Positions 50,601-63,268 of a stretch of DNA of 64,000 nucleotides are shown here, piece after piece; the first letter of the stretch is position 1; each line of letters starts with the position of its first letter. The notes beneath the pieces are model-generated. The model searched no databases. It was not told where the DNA came from and worked only from the letters and a program-made list of their open reading frames with translations. The DNA is taken from NCBI GenBank assembly GCA_013397795.1, contig VZTJ01003576.1, positions 1 through 64,000 of the forward strand, in the 5' to 3' direction. Made by a program: the position numbers and the translations under genes. The DNA is from Orthonyx spaldingii. Taxonomy: Eukaryota > Chordata > Aves > Passeriformes > Orthonychidae.

Positions 50601-53600
50601 CTCGTTTAGCTTCCAGACACCTGTACTTTTGGTTCATCTCCATTTTTACCAAATGTGGCTTTGCTCCACATGCTGTCAGCAGTTGGAGACTTCTCCCTGG
50701 CTGGGGAGGTACCATGAGCCCATTGAAGGTCTGGCAGATACAGGACAGCAGCACAGTTTGGGGACGCTTTTTATTTACACATCCTGACGTAAAGCTAAGT
50801 ATTTAATGAGATTTAAAAAATAGTTGCAACTTGTCAAGTGCTTAGTGATTGTTAATAAGCACACCGCATGTGTGACTGGGCTGAGTTCAGAGTCACAGGG
50901 CCACTGCCTTTTTTGCTGGAGCTGAGAGGGATGCACAGGTTGTGCCAGTTCACCCGGCTGCCTGACTCCTTCAAATGTAGTTCTTCAGGCCTGTCCTTGG
51001 CCAGCGCCAGCCAACCACAAGCCCTGGAAGCAGGTGGGAGTGATCAGTTCCAGGTGATGTTTCCTGAACATGCATTTCAGGTCCCATTTTTCACTGGCTG
51101 CATCGAGGGCTTCCCAGGGAGTGAGGCACCAATGGTCACTGGAGGCACAGCAGAAGGCAGAGTTCTCTGGAGCAGGACTTCCCAAGGTGTCCTAGAAGAG
51201 TTACCTAGAAGAATAGTTATTGCTGCTCTCCTTTGAACTCTGTGTCTTTTGGAGCTCCTCATGTCTGGTTGACACAACCCTGAGCAGCAGTGTCATTCTG
51301 CATTTGTTAAACTGCTGGCTGGAAAGGAGGGATGAGGGAGCAGCAGAGGTGGATGAGGCTGGGCAGCTGAGGTGGTGCTCCACAGGGCACTGTGTCTCTG
51401 AGAGTGCTGTGCCAGTGTCCTGCCTGCTCCTGAGGGTGGCTGTGCCTCCTCCAGTGTCTGTGGTGCTGCAGGACACCTCACCAGGGTTCTGGCTTCCCCA
51501 AAGCCACTGCTCTCTCCTCTGTCGGTGCTCTTGCCTCCCTTTCTTTCTGGGATAGAAACATTTAGACATGGAGGGAGTTAATTTGTATGCTATAAAGAAG
51601 GTTTGTTGTAAAATGTAGGTAGTAAATCCAGGGGAGATTTAAATTCTGCATTTCTCCTTTTTCCCATTTTCATCTGCTCAATTTTATTCCATATTATATC
51701 CAGTCTTTGGGTCTGGCATTACAAATTTGTTGCTACTCTATTCCACACAAGTATTACATTATAGCTCAGGGACCTTCTTCACATCTAGTTGAGCACTACC
51801 TAATTATAGGTTGAGCTGGCCTTGTAAATAGTCACAGCATCTTTTCCAAATCACATTCCTCTTCATCCATTTCATTACAAAGGCAGATGGGCTGCAGTTG
51901 TTTACAGCCACCTTGGTGGAGGAACCAAGACCAGAACCTCTTTATCAGCACTGAGCTCATACTGACCATGAAAAAACATCCTTGCTTGATTGCAGACAAT
52001 AAGAAGGGAAGAATACACCAAAAGGAGTTTTACAGATAAGCCTGATAGGCAGGGAAACATCTAGAGACTGATTAGTGAGCTCTTGACAGAAAAGACTGAG
52101 GCTTAGCTGAACCTGAAATGAAAGAGTGATCTCTTAATTGTGAGTCTGAGCCCTTTCCCTGACACTGCAACTGAGTCAGTGGACTGATTTAATTCCTTGC
52201 CCTTGTCAGAACAGATTCAAACTTCTGACATGTTTGGGATCCCATTATCAATCAAAAGCCAAGTTAAATCTTTAAGAACATCCATTTTCAACTGGTATAA
52301 ATGTGTCAAGTCTTGTGATTCATAGTGATTTTCACAGTGTCTTTGAAGTCCCCCTTGCAGCTCCAGCATGAGGAAGCATATTAGCAAACAGGAATACTCC
52401 ACTTAAACTGAAAATCATATGTGCATATACTATAGTTAGAAGTGCTTGAAAATAGGAGTCCTGAGGTGCAAAGCCATCAGGCAAATGACCTCCTAACCCA
52501 GCAATTTGTGTTTCACCTTTCAAGAAAATGTTCTGGTTTCCAGGTCCTAATTCAAAGGGCAGCAACAATATCACTATTAAGTTCATAAGCAGCCCTTGGC
52601 TATACTGCAGCTTTTAATGTGGGAATAAAACTGCACTTACATATTAGCTGACACAAGATACTGCTACAGCTTGGGTAGGTCCTGCCTATGTAACAGGATA
52701 TATCTTTCATTATATTCTCCAGGCTGCTTGAGACCACTGATGGCAGTATTTGGAAGACTGGAAAATCATACTAACTTAGATGAAATCGACCGCTAAATTT
52801 ATTCATTAGCAACGCACTTGCAAATGAATATTTCTTGCACCATATTAAGCACTGCCGCTATATAGAGAAAAGTCTTAGTCCCTGACAGTCATAAATTAAC
52901 TGTGAGTGTATGATACCACGGAGATAACAGTTTGCACTGCTGGCTATGGTCTTGGTCATTCATAATCACCGAGGTCCTGTGAGTTCATCAGTAAGAGATC
53001 TCAGAGCACAGGTGGTCTCTTTCTTCTCTGGTTTTCCTTGTTGACACCTTATGTTTTCATGCTATTGACCCCCTCCAAACAGGGGCAGGTATCCTCTGTT
53101 CCTTATGCCACTTGTGCTATCTTCTATTGTCTTGCCAACAGTTCTTATCCCATCTATTCCTATGCCCCATAGCTTCTCCTCTCTCTGGCAACTCTTTTTT
53201 ACTGGGATGCCTCCGATGTGCAACTACAGCTGTATTTGCCCCTTTGATGAAAAATTGTGCTTACTGATGCCATCACAATGTGAAAAAGTACTTGCATGTA
53301 GTTGGTAATTACCCTATTTTAGTGTCCAGGTTGAAGGCTAGCTATTAACTGACGTTATCCTGACTGGTGCATGTCTCTTCTATAGGTGTCAGGCCTCTGT
53401 TTTGGCTACGCTGCACTAATCTGGAGAAACCCAACCAATACTCCATCTGCAAGAACATGCACTTCTATAACTGAGGTGTTAAAGAACATGGTACTGAAGA
53501 AGACATCACAGCAGTTAAAAGAATCCCCAAAAACCAAATGCAAAATAGAATCAAAAGAACCAGATTAACAAAAAACAGCAGGGGTTAAACCAATTGGAAA

Positions 53601-56600
53601 ACATTATCATAATTTTTTGGTAGTAAGTTCAACCTCCTGCTTCTGGCAAGGCCAGTCTGGCTGCAGCACTTTTGAGGCTCATTGAGGACTCCTCGGAGCC
53701 TTTTCTCTGTATGTCTTTATGGAGTACTTTGCCCTCGCTTTGGTTGATTTCCAATGTCCCCCTGGAGGTTTCCAGCAGGTACCAATGCTACAACAGGCAA
53801 AACAGTGGTCCAAAGGGCAACACCTTCCCTTACTCATCCACCACCAGGACGAGACTCTGAGCAAAGAATGACATTGAAGATCTGTGGGAAAATGGCCAGT
53901 GGTCCCAAAATTAAACTTGTCAGGCTAGTTGTGGTAATGATCATTGGGATCTGAAGAGGGACTGAGAGACACCTGAATCACCCCAGATCCAACATATCCC
54001 TTCAAATCATTCAAGCAAGAGTATGTTCCTGGATGTTGCCCACACTTATGACGCTCCAACATTTGGCTCCAGGGTCTGAACAGGGAGCATGGGTTGGCAT
54101 CACATCTCACTCAGAGGTCTCCAGAGGACCCACATGGATCTCTTGGGGACCATATATTGGTTTCTGCACCTGTGTTCCCACGCCTCCAGGAACAGGGTCC
54201 TCACTAAATTCCGTGGTGGCACTGGTGACTGCTGTGACAGCTGCTTGTCTGGAGTGTAATGAGAAATGACTGCAGCATTCATGTGGGAAATGAAAGACCT
54301 GCAGTCAGTCCGCTTAACCTAGGGAAGACCAGGCTTGCTTCTCCCAGTACAGCTTGTGGGGGATATTTTTCACCCAGTGCTGTAAAATGTGGCATTCAAG
54401 GCTCATGGGATGATAGCGACTTGGGTTTGGGGGGGATGGGCGCGACAGGACACTAACTGAGGTGCAAAGTGTCCTTGACTAGGACAGGCTAGGCTAGGCT
54501 GAATATGTGGGACCAGACAGCAGGAACACTGGGCCATGGTCCCTCCCTTTGGCTCTGTGGACTGTGGTACATGGCATTACCCTGCTATGCACTGATCAAG
54601 GGTTATGTACCCATCATTACCATTTCATGTGCTTCCTGAACATGTGGCTTCTGGCTAATGGAATGGAAAACTTCTAAAAAGCTGAAACTGGTTACACTTC
54701 AGCTGTATTGGCATTTTCATTATATTTCTTGGACTACAGGAAGCCCCTCTATTGGTCAGTGGCAAAATCTCAAATGGCTGGAACAAGACTAGATCCATTT
54801 TTTCATTAAGAGCTCCACCATTTGAATATAACACGCATGCATAACAATTTGCCTGTGGCCTGATTCAGCAAAGCTCCTCAAGTGCACTCAACTCTGAGTG
54901 AGAAGAGCTATTCTGAAATCAGCAGCTGACTCACGTACAGCTAAACCTGCACTTAAGCTCTTGTTGGGATGCTGCAGTGTGGCTCCTCTCCCGCAGGGAG
55001 CTCGGCGCCCAGCCAGGCTGGGGGTGGAGGGAATGGGCACCCCTCACCCCCCGAGTTGTACATTTATTATATTATCACTTTTTTGCCACTAGGCAGAAAA
55101 GAGGTTGGGATCTAAGAGCCAGTGGCAGTGGTGAGTTTTTCCTTCCCTGTCCTGGCTCCCTTCAGTTCCAAATGGGAGCGTGGCTCTCAGAAGACTCTCA
55201 AGTTAAGGTCACCTCCTGTGGTCTCAGCTGGGCTGCAAGCACCCAGCGAGCTGCACACCCACATTCCTTCCACTTTTAATTGATGCACGTATTTAAATGT
55301 CTTAAAACACCTTGCTTGTATATGAAGTGCTATTTTTTCAGGCCCAGAACATTTACAGGGTTTTTTTGTTGTTGTTGTTGCTTACTTTTGATTTCATCAG
55401 TTGTGTCCATTTTGGGCTTGCCTCTTGGTAGTCAGAGAAGAGCTGAAGGTGACTGTGGATTATTTAACCAGTGCCCTCAGTGAAGAGTTATCTAGTCCTT
55501 CTAATCCTTCTCCATGTGTTGTTTTGATTTCCATGCCTGGAAGAATAAGAGCACCAAACTTTAGGTGAAACATTATATTGCAGGATCCTCAGTGTAGAAA
55601 AAATTCATCCAAACAAGTCCTTCTGGGATTAGATAATGCCCAACCAGTCCTTAATGAGATTTTGAAGCAAGAGCTGACAGGTGTCCTGTGGCAGGGATGG
55701 ATGCACATTCTAGGGACAGCTGTGGGGGAAACTGTAGCGTCCCAGACCTACGGCAGCAGTGGCATGATGTTGCCTTGGCCACGTTGTCAACAGCAGGCTC
55801 TGGGTGTACGTTGTGCCTTGGTTGTTTGAGACCACACAACTCGTCCCAGGAAACCTGCCAGGCCTCAAGACTGCATTTGGAACAGGGCTGGTGTGAATAT
55901 TTAGAACTGTGAGCTCTAAAGAACACTTCAGATGCTGCTGCAGCAATGACTAATGGCTGAAAAGGCAAACTCTGCTTGAAATTTAGTGTCTATGAAGATT
56001 AGCTTTCAACTCTCTATAAACTATCAGAATCTGTCCTTTGCCTATCCATAAACACCAAGGCCTTCAGATTGTCTCCTCACAGGAATGACATGCTCCAAAG
56101 ATCTGGTAAAAGACCCATATTCACAATTGTAAAAAGTCACAGTACCAACAAGGAAATCTTGCTGACTAGACCAAAAGCAGGGAATTTGTGGTTGGTATGT
56201 TTCTTTTTGAAAAAATAGCTTTTGAAATACAATTTAAAAACCCCCAACTTTCTTAGATTGTTGCAGAAGATATTTACAGTACCTAAAGTACATGCACAAT
56301 ACAAATATTTTCAAATGTATAACTTTGATGAGTAAGACTGATCCCAGCTGGGTTTGGATTTCAATTTTTAAGCAAATTTGTTTCAGTCACAATAAAGGGG
56401 TTAGTGGTGAATCCTGCATGAACTCCAGGCTTCATATCTAGACTCCCTTTCTTCATTACTAAGAGCATCTTGTGCCAGGGCTGTGTTCTTTCTGTGCTCA
56501 GGAATCACGCTTGTATTGGAATAAATGCTTATAACAGATAGATGAGGGTTATTTTGGGATCCTTAATGGTGTCTAGTTATGTAAATATTCTTTCTGGTTC

Positions 56601-59600
56601 TTTTCCATCTCCAAAAATAGCAAAAGAAATTACTTGTCTAGTTCTTTGGACAATGGTAAAAAGAAACGTAAATGTCTTGTGCTCATCCATGTCCACATGG
56701 CTGCTTTTTCTCTTTTCATTTCCACCTGAGACTGAAGCAGGTGGCCTGTGAAAGTTGGAGAACTCAAGTTGTATTAAGGAAAAGTTTCCCCAGTCCTTCA
56801 GCACTCTCAGGAATTTCTTGGGTTTTTTGGCAGATACCACCAAGGTTGTCCCAGTCCTGTGTAGAGCTGAACTGCAGCAAGACTCTTCCTTGAAAGTGCT
56901 GGACACACAGGGATCCTTGTGCTCCTGTGGAAGGTTTGGCACTAATCTCATGAGGTTGGCTTGGGAAGGCCATCTCTGTTCCTGTGGAGCTGCAGGTTAG
57001 ACCCTCTGCACAAGGGGTGGTTGGGACCAAGGCAGACCACCCCACCATCCACAGTGGCCCGCACTGGCTGACATCCCACAGAAGAGCCCCCAGAGATGCT
57101 GAGTTTGGCCTTTCTCTCCACTGCCTGCTGGGGCATCTCAGAAACATTGGCTTTGTCAGGCTGAAGTTGTGCTTTGGCTGTGTGCACCTAAGTCTACATC
57201 ATACAGACAGGTGAGCAAAAAAAATTCATGCTGGCTTTCTGTATATGTCTTTCTCATCTTTTTTTTCCCCTCCATTCTCTCCTCTGGGTTTATCTAGGAA
57301 TAAAAAAGAGTCACGGCAAGAGTTTCATTGTCCATGAACTACTTACAGCAAACAGCTTTCCAGTATGCCCTTTATGAAATGGATCTTTAGTGATCCTCAG
57401 CTTTGAAATTCAAAGAAAAGAACTGGCTGTCTATAAAGTAAACAAATATGGCTTTTGAATGGAGAAAAACCCCAACCTTTTTTTTTTATAAGTAACGTTT
57501 TCAAGCTTTCCTCTTTCTGTCTCTTGAATAAAACATCCAACACTTTTTCAAAGAAATTTTTGTACAAATGAAATAAGTAGACCTGAAAATATTTTCCATT
57601 TTTTGCAATAGCTTGTCCTGAAGGTCCATCCAATTTTCACAAGAGAGTGAAAGGTCCAAGAGATGGACAGAATAAGTATTGCTTTAACTAAAAACATGAC
57701 AGAGTCTCTCTGGATTTCCTGGGGTTTAAATCAGGCCCTAGAGGGAGGTTGTTTAGCCAGCTGTGCTGCTTCTTCCTGAGCTCACCACAGATACAATTTG
57801 CAGTAAACATTAACTGCTTATCTACTGAAATTTTCACATTTGTCCAGGAACGTATTGTAGGAAAACTAAGAAATAGTACAGTATTTACAGATCAGATGAA
57901 TTTATGTAAATTCATCACCTCAGTGAACTGTTCTCAGGAAAGATAGTGAGAAGTAAACTGTGAATAATTCCTCCCCAGTCCTACCAAGAGGAAGATGGGA
58001 GAAGAGGCATTTCAAAATCTCACTCCATGCGTCAGCGATTTTCTCCAGGCTTTCTTAGCTCAAATGGTTTGTAGCAAAATGAAAAAAAAAGGTGTCAAGA
58101 TAAGTCTTTACCAGAAGCTTGCAGGGAATGTTCCTAATGGAAAAAGGTGCCTACAAACCCCAATGCAGCTAATCTAATGCTCCTGACATTTTCTGGTAGC
58201 TGGGATTATGCAGAACAAGGAAATTGTGCAGAATGAGTGAGGTAAAAGCCATTGAAGCACATGGGCCTGCCTCCTCTTACTGCCTTCCTGTCACCAAGCT
58301 GGTTTTAGGTTATAACGTGCTAGCTAGGCTGAAAGGCTGGTGAGAAATTAGGGGTTGCCACGCTACTTGCATTAGCTTTCTATGGCAGAAATCAGGATAT
58401 TCCTGTGGTGAGGTGTGCCTCCTATCAGCAATTCCCACCTGTATAGCTCACTACCCTTTAGAAACACTCAAAATTAGGAGAGTAACTATTAATGATTAAC
58501 CTTCTCTGATATGCATTGATTAGTATATCTACAATGTAAGCAGGAAAATGCTGCAAGAATCCCACAGTTTGACTTCCTGAAGTTGTCTAATTTGGTTTTG
58601 ACTTTTACAACACCACGAAATCATAGCATAGGCTCCATGGGTGCCGGGCAATTCCCCAGGGTCCAGTTTGCGTGCTGATTCCAGAGGGCACTTCAAGGAT
58701 ATTTGAGTTCCTGAACACCCTCCTGTGCTGGGGTGTTGTGTCCGCAGCGTGGGCACTGCACTGGTTCCGTGCTGCGCTGCCTGCGCTCGGCTCGGGGCTG
58801 CTGCCTGCCCTCCCTGCCCCGCAGCAGCGCTGCCTCTGGGGTGCCGGAGCCGAGCCCTGCTCCACCTTGTGCTGCTCCAGCTGCCCCAGCTGCACGTCTC
58901 GTCTCTTCCTCCCCTGGGAAGGGGATATCAAACATCAACAGGAGAGGCTGGACGGATCCACAGTCCAGCTGAGGAAGGGAATGTTCTTGTAGCCTGCATG
59001 GATGTACAAAAGCCAGCGGCAATCAAGCGCCTTATGAACTCCCCAGAGAAGGCAAGCCTGTATCTTTTCTTCTGAGTCGTGAGACCTGCTTGGGTTTGGC
59101 ACCTCTTTCCTTGGCATTCCACGTGTGGTCATAGATAATCCTGTGCCTGAGTAGCCCTTGGCTCAGGGGACTTCCTGACTATGTGCCCATGTACTACAAA
59201 TCCAAGCAGCAGAGGAGAGCGGTGACTTTCGTTCAGAACTGCTGTTTGCCGCAGGACTCTGACCTTACAGTACTTCTAGTACTTCAGTAATTCCAGCAAG
59301 TGACATCCTATTAGATCTCCTTATCACATTCCAGAAGTTTATTTCAGAAATATTTCATGAACTGTAAGTGGGACAGCTGTTCCCTTGTGACACTGTTAAT
59401 AGCATGGATCCCCTTTGTCAGGAGTCCCGGAGCTGCTGCTGCTGCTCCTCTCCCAGGCTCAGTTTAATGTTTTGCTTTTTATCTCAGCCCAAAAGAACTC
59501 AAATGAAGGTCCAAGAAGGTGTACCAGGGGAGGAGGCCTGAAGAGCTGGGCAAGGAACAAGAGCGAGGGCAGGTGAGGCTATGCTGAGGCTGACCAGCCT

Positions 59601-61361
59601 GGCACAGAACTAGTCCTGCACAGCTTTGCCTGTGCTACTGAATAAAACAAACCAGGACCATCATTTGCCCTGAGAGGGGGAGGTATGGCCCAGCTACCCT
59701 GTCCATAGCTCTCCTCTCTCCTAAGACGGGATGATCATATCCAGACTGCCTCCAGTGCAGGGTCCCAGTGTCACGCTGCAGAAGCCGTGCCTGGGCACGT
59801 GCCTCTGTGGGGCTCAGCCTGTGTGTCCTGGGTGGAAAAATTGTACCTTTGGGACTAGTGGGAAGCACAAATGTGGGGGTCATCTGTATGGCAAAGGGGG
59901 GAATCTCTGGGGATTTAGAGGGGAGCAGAGCCCTCCACTCCTCCTGTGTGCCTGGACACTTTGCTGAAAGGACAAGGAGCGGCAGAGACACAGTCCTGAC
60001 AAATTTATGGGTAGGTGAATCCTGTAGCATCTTTTTTTTTTTTTTTTGGTCAAACTGGAGCTTAGCTAAATTTTCAGCAACCCAGTAAATAAGGATTTGC
60101 ACCTAGCCATGTGTGAAGTGTGGCAAGCTCTGCATTGTTCAGTCAAAGGGATTGCCTCCTACAGGGAATACTTCTGGGTTTATGGTAAACCTGGTGATAC
60201 TGAGATCAAATAATACAACATGTATTTTCCTCACTTGCTATACAAGGAAACACAGGTTTCCTCACTGATAACCTGTGATGGGAATCTGAAACTTCTGAAT
60301 AAAACACAACAGAAAGGGAATACAAAATACAGAGCAGTGAATGTGACAAACAAGCAGAGCTGGTGGGCACTGGATCTGGTTTCAGAAGAACAAATTTCCT
60401 TCCTCCATGGTGACAGGGCTCAGTGGGTACCAGCTATGTCATGATGTGCCTCAGGGTGGGCGTGGGGGATGCTGCAGACAGATGGCTGCAATTTTTGTCT
60501 CTGTTGTGCACTCAGAAGGTCGGTCAGAAAACTCATCACCTCCTGCATGTCTTGTGTGATGTGTTTTGGACAAGACATGGGCTAATGAGATTGGAACACA
60601 AATCCAAGGTTGTATTTGTAGCTGGGATCTGCAATATTTCTTGCTGAGATTACGGTTGTTTTACAGGCATCAGCCTGCTAAAGTGCCAAAGGTGTTTATG
60701 AAATTTATAGCTTGAACAATTAAGATAACTTAGGTCTGAGCTGAGTGGTTATGAATAAAGAACACAGGACTGTTGTGACAGAAGGGAAGCAGCCCATATA
60801 ACCTGATTTTAGATACAATCTCTGCATAATGAAACTGAGGTGGGCTTTTAGTGCTCTAGCCTACTGCATTTTTTAATCTGTAATGTTCTGAATTTCTGCT
60901 GAAGAAGAGATTTTTGAGGTTAGTTGGTAAAACCCAGTTATTTATACAATCATGTTTTTGCTTGCAGTTTTCTGCCCAAAATAAGATGCATTTTCCTGAC
61001 ATTTCTAAACCAGCTCTGTTATGCCTGGCTAGTGCAGCAAAGCCAGAAGCACTGGCTTTGGCCAGTAATCACAGTAAGTCCCATTTTGGGTGCCACTTCT
61101 GACCAAGTGAAAACTAATGGTGGGGTCAATCATGCTCAAAAATGTTTGTTGCTGGATGCAGAAAGCTCTGCACCCTACTTCTGTCTCCAGCTGTATTCAG
61201 CCCTGTTCTAACTGGATATGCTCTCTGAGTCCTGCCAATCTCACTGTAAGTACTTGGGGCCCAACAGCATTTTCTAAGTCACTGTGGCTTGTCTGTCACC
61301 AGTTTCCCGGACTTTGAATAGGGCTCTGCTTGGCCACTTTTCCCTCCAACCAAGTTTAATA
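50601..61361. other. Intergenic DNA, second gene-free part
   Basis: About 10.8 kb with no recognised gene. Items of note are a CpG-containing AT-rich stretch at about 52,785-52,870 (possible conserved element), a small CpG-rich islet near 58,735-58,905 and a T-run near 60,032-60,048. Confidence 0.55.
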
Positions 61362-61366
61362 GACTG

Positions 61367-61797
61367 TGTTGGGGTAGCTGAGCCCATCCCGGAACGTTGG
61401 TGGGACAGCTCTGCTCTGTGAAAACACCCCTTGGAAAGCAAGATGGTCTCTCCCTAGGATACCTTACCTGGATATGTTAATTCTCCTATATATATTAACC
61501 TTAACCTGTTCCCTAACCCTATCCCTTGCTTCTTCTGTATCCCCCCGCCCCCCTCTCCACCCTGGTGCCCCCTGCCCTCTGGCCGGTGCCCTATAACAAG
61601 GGTTTCACAAGGCCATTTGGTCTCTTTCGCCTCTGGACACCTTCGGAATAAAGTGTCTCGGAATTCCATGCGTTGGAGCCCTCTGTTTGAACCCTGGTAA
61701 CGCACGAGCCATCTAGCTGGGTGGAGGTGGATACATGCCAGAACACCGGCTGGAGTAGGGACAGGGCTGTCTGCACAGTACCCAGCTGTACTGGCCA
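61367..61797 (+). mobile_element. Solo ERV-type LTR, plus strand, with 5-bp target duplication
   Basis: Begins TGTTGGGG and ends TGGCCA, flanked by GACTG on both sides (61362-61366 and 61798-61802). Inside are CTATAACAAG (TATA-like, 61591-61600) and AATAAA (61647-61652), about 55 bases apart as in a retroviral U3/R. A C-rich tract precedes the TATA. No internal retroviral genes flank it, so it is a solo LTR. GACTG also occurs by chance further right, so the right end is probable rather than certain. Confidence 0.7.
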
Positions 61798-61802
61798 GAC
61801 TG

Positions 61803-62628
61803 GTCTTTCGGATCCTCCAAGACACTCCTGGTATAGCAGAAGTTTCCACCCACACCACACCTCCCCTTGGGACTGCGTTAAGACTGTATTTCTTGAGAGT
61901 GTTCATGGGGCATGACCTTCTTTTCCTTCCAAGTCAAATGCCTTGGGAGACAGTAAGCAGGCAAAGGCACGCAGTTATGCCTCTGGGGGTGGGGAACAAG
62001 CAGACTCCTTGGCTCAGAGTATCCCGCGCATCCTGCCCCCTTGGATAACACACACTCCTCCATTGCTCCTTAGCTAACATTTCCCTGGCACCTTTCGTTC
62101 TTTCAGGCTGGTCATACCCCAGCCTCAGAAAATAATTGGCACAGAACCAATAACTTCTTATTATGAGAAGAACTGCACATAGAAAACAACACAAGCTAGC
62201 AAGGTTCTCGTGCCCTTATTGCCCAGGTAATCATCAACAACTTCAACCACTGTCAGTGTGTTGGGGTGGAAAAACTGAACTTTAGCTCAAGTTAATGAAG
62301 CGACATCCCTCTAATGTTTCCTGGAATAACGAATTTCTTCTCTGACCTGGCACAGATTGCTGCTTCTTTCCAAAAGCATAATAAGCCCCACAGGAGCTCT
62401 GCAGATGACCAGAGTGTGGTTCCCTGGCTGTTTCTGCTGGATTAAGAGATACTTCTGTTATCCAGGGTTGACACAGGTCAGTGTCATGTCATCCAGCCTG
62501 AGCAGTCTATTAGGTGTCAGATGGTTGCTGAGGTCCTATGGGCAAAGTACTGATCTTGTTAATATCAAATCAAGTCAAAGAGTACACTGACTTGCACCCC
62601 TGACCCTCTCTTGTAGGGAAGAGTTAAA
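61803..62628. other. Intergenic DNA between LTR and CR1
   Basis: No supported feature. A TGTGTTGGGGT near 62,256 repeats the first bases of the neighbouring LTR, but nothing LTR-like follows. Confidence 0.5.
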
Positions 62629-63268
62629 ATCATAGAATCACTTAGGTTGGAAAAGACCTCTAAGGTTACTGTGTCCAACTGTTAACCCAGCACTGCTGTG
62701 CTCACCACTAAACCATGTCACACCAGCCTTGGCGACATATTGACACATTTTTAAACACCTCCAGGGTTGATGACTCCACTACTTCCCTGGGCAGCCTGTT
62801 ACAATGTTTGGTAATCCCTTCAGTGATGAATTTTTTCCTGAGAAAACCTAACCCTCCCCTGTGGCCTTTTCTGCTTGTTCTGTCACTTGTTATGTGGAAG
62901 AAGAGGCCAACCCCCACCTGGCTCCACCCTCCTTTCAGGCAGTTGTAGAGAGTGACAAGATCCCCCTGAGCCTCCTTTTCTCCAGGCTAAACACCCCCAG
63001 CTCCCTCAGCTGCTCCTCACAGGACTTGTGCTCCAGAGCCTTCCCCAGCTCCGTTGCCCTTCTCTGGACACGCTCCAGCCCCTCAATGTCTTTCTTGCAG
63101 TGAGGGGCCCAGAACTGAACACAGGATTCGAGGTGTGGCCTCACCAGTGCCGAGTGCAGTGGGACGGTCACTGCCCTGGTCCTGCTGGCCACACTATTGC
63201 TGATCCAGGCCAGGATGCCATTGGCCTTCTTGGCCACCTGGGCACACGCTGGATCATGTTCTGCCATG
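62629..63268 (-). mobile_element. CR1 LINE, 5'-truncated, minus strand, with broken ORF2 C-terminus
   Basis: On the minus strand, 63267-62935 encodes the end of CR1 ORF2 (post-reverse-transcriptase region), with motifs such as ALVRPHLESCVQFWAP, KDIEGLERVQRRATEL and RELGVFSLEKRRLRG. The frame then breaks, and a second frame (62917-62708) carries the CNRLPREVVESSTLEVFK-type ending. The element finishes in the CR1 tail TGATTCTATGAT (reverse complement of the start at 62629). It is an inactive copy: 5' truncated and frameshifted. Confidence 0.93.
62708..63267 (-). pseudogene. Remnant of CR1 ORF2 C-terminal coding region
   Basis: Two minus-strand frames, offset relative to each other, together cover the end of the CR1 reverse transcriptase polyprotein. 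The upstream frame stops at 62935 after RGILSLSTTA. The downstream frame has the conserved NRLPREVVES motif. No catalytic reverse-transcriptase residues are present, because the element is truncated before that domain. Confidence 0.85.

Noticed and set aside
50868..51569. Open frames of 122 codons on each strand
   Set aside because: Same reasoning as the other GC-rich blocks: composition gives low stop density, and there is no recognisable domain.
61934..62194. Minus-strand frame with a membrane-like N-terminus, considered as a retroviral envelope remnant next to the LTR
   Set aside because: It is on the wrong strand and wrong side for the plus-strand LTR at 61367-61797, and has no envelope motif.
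62250..62290. Second TGTGTTGGGGT start, considered as another LTR copy
   Set aside because: Only the first 11 or so bases match the start of the LTR at 61367; the following sequence differs.
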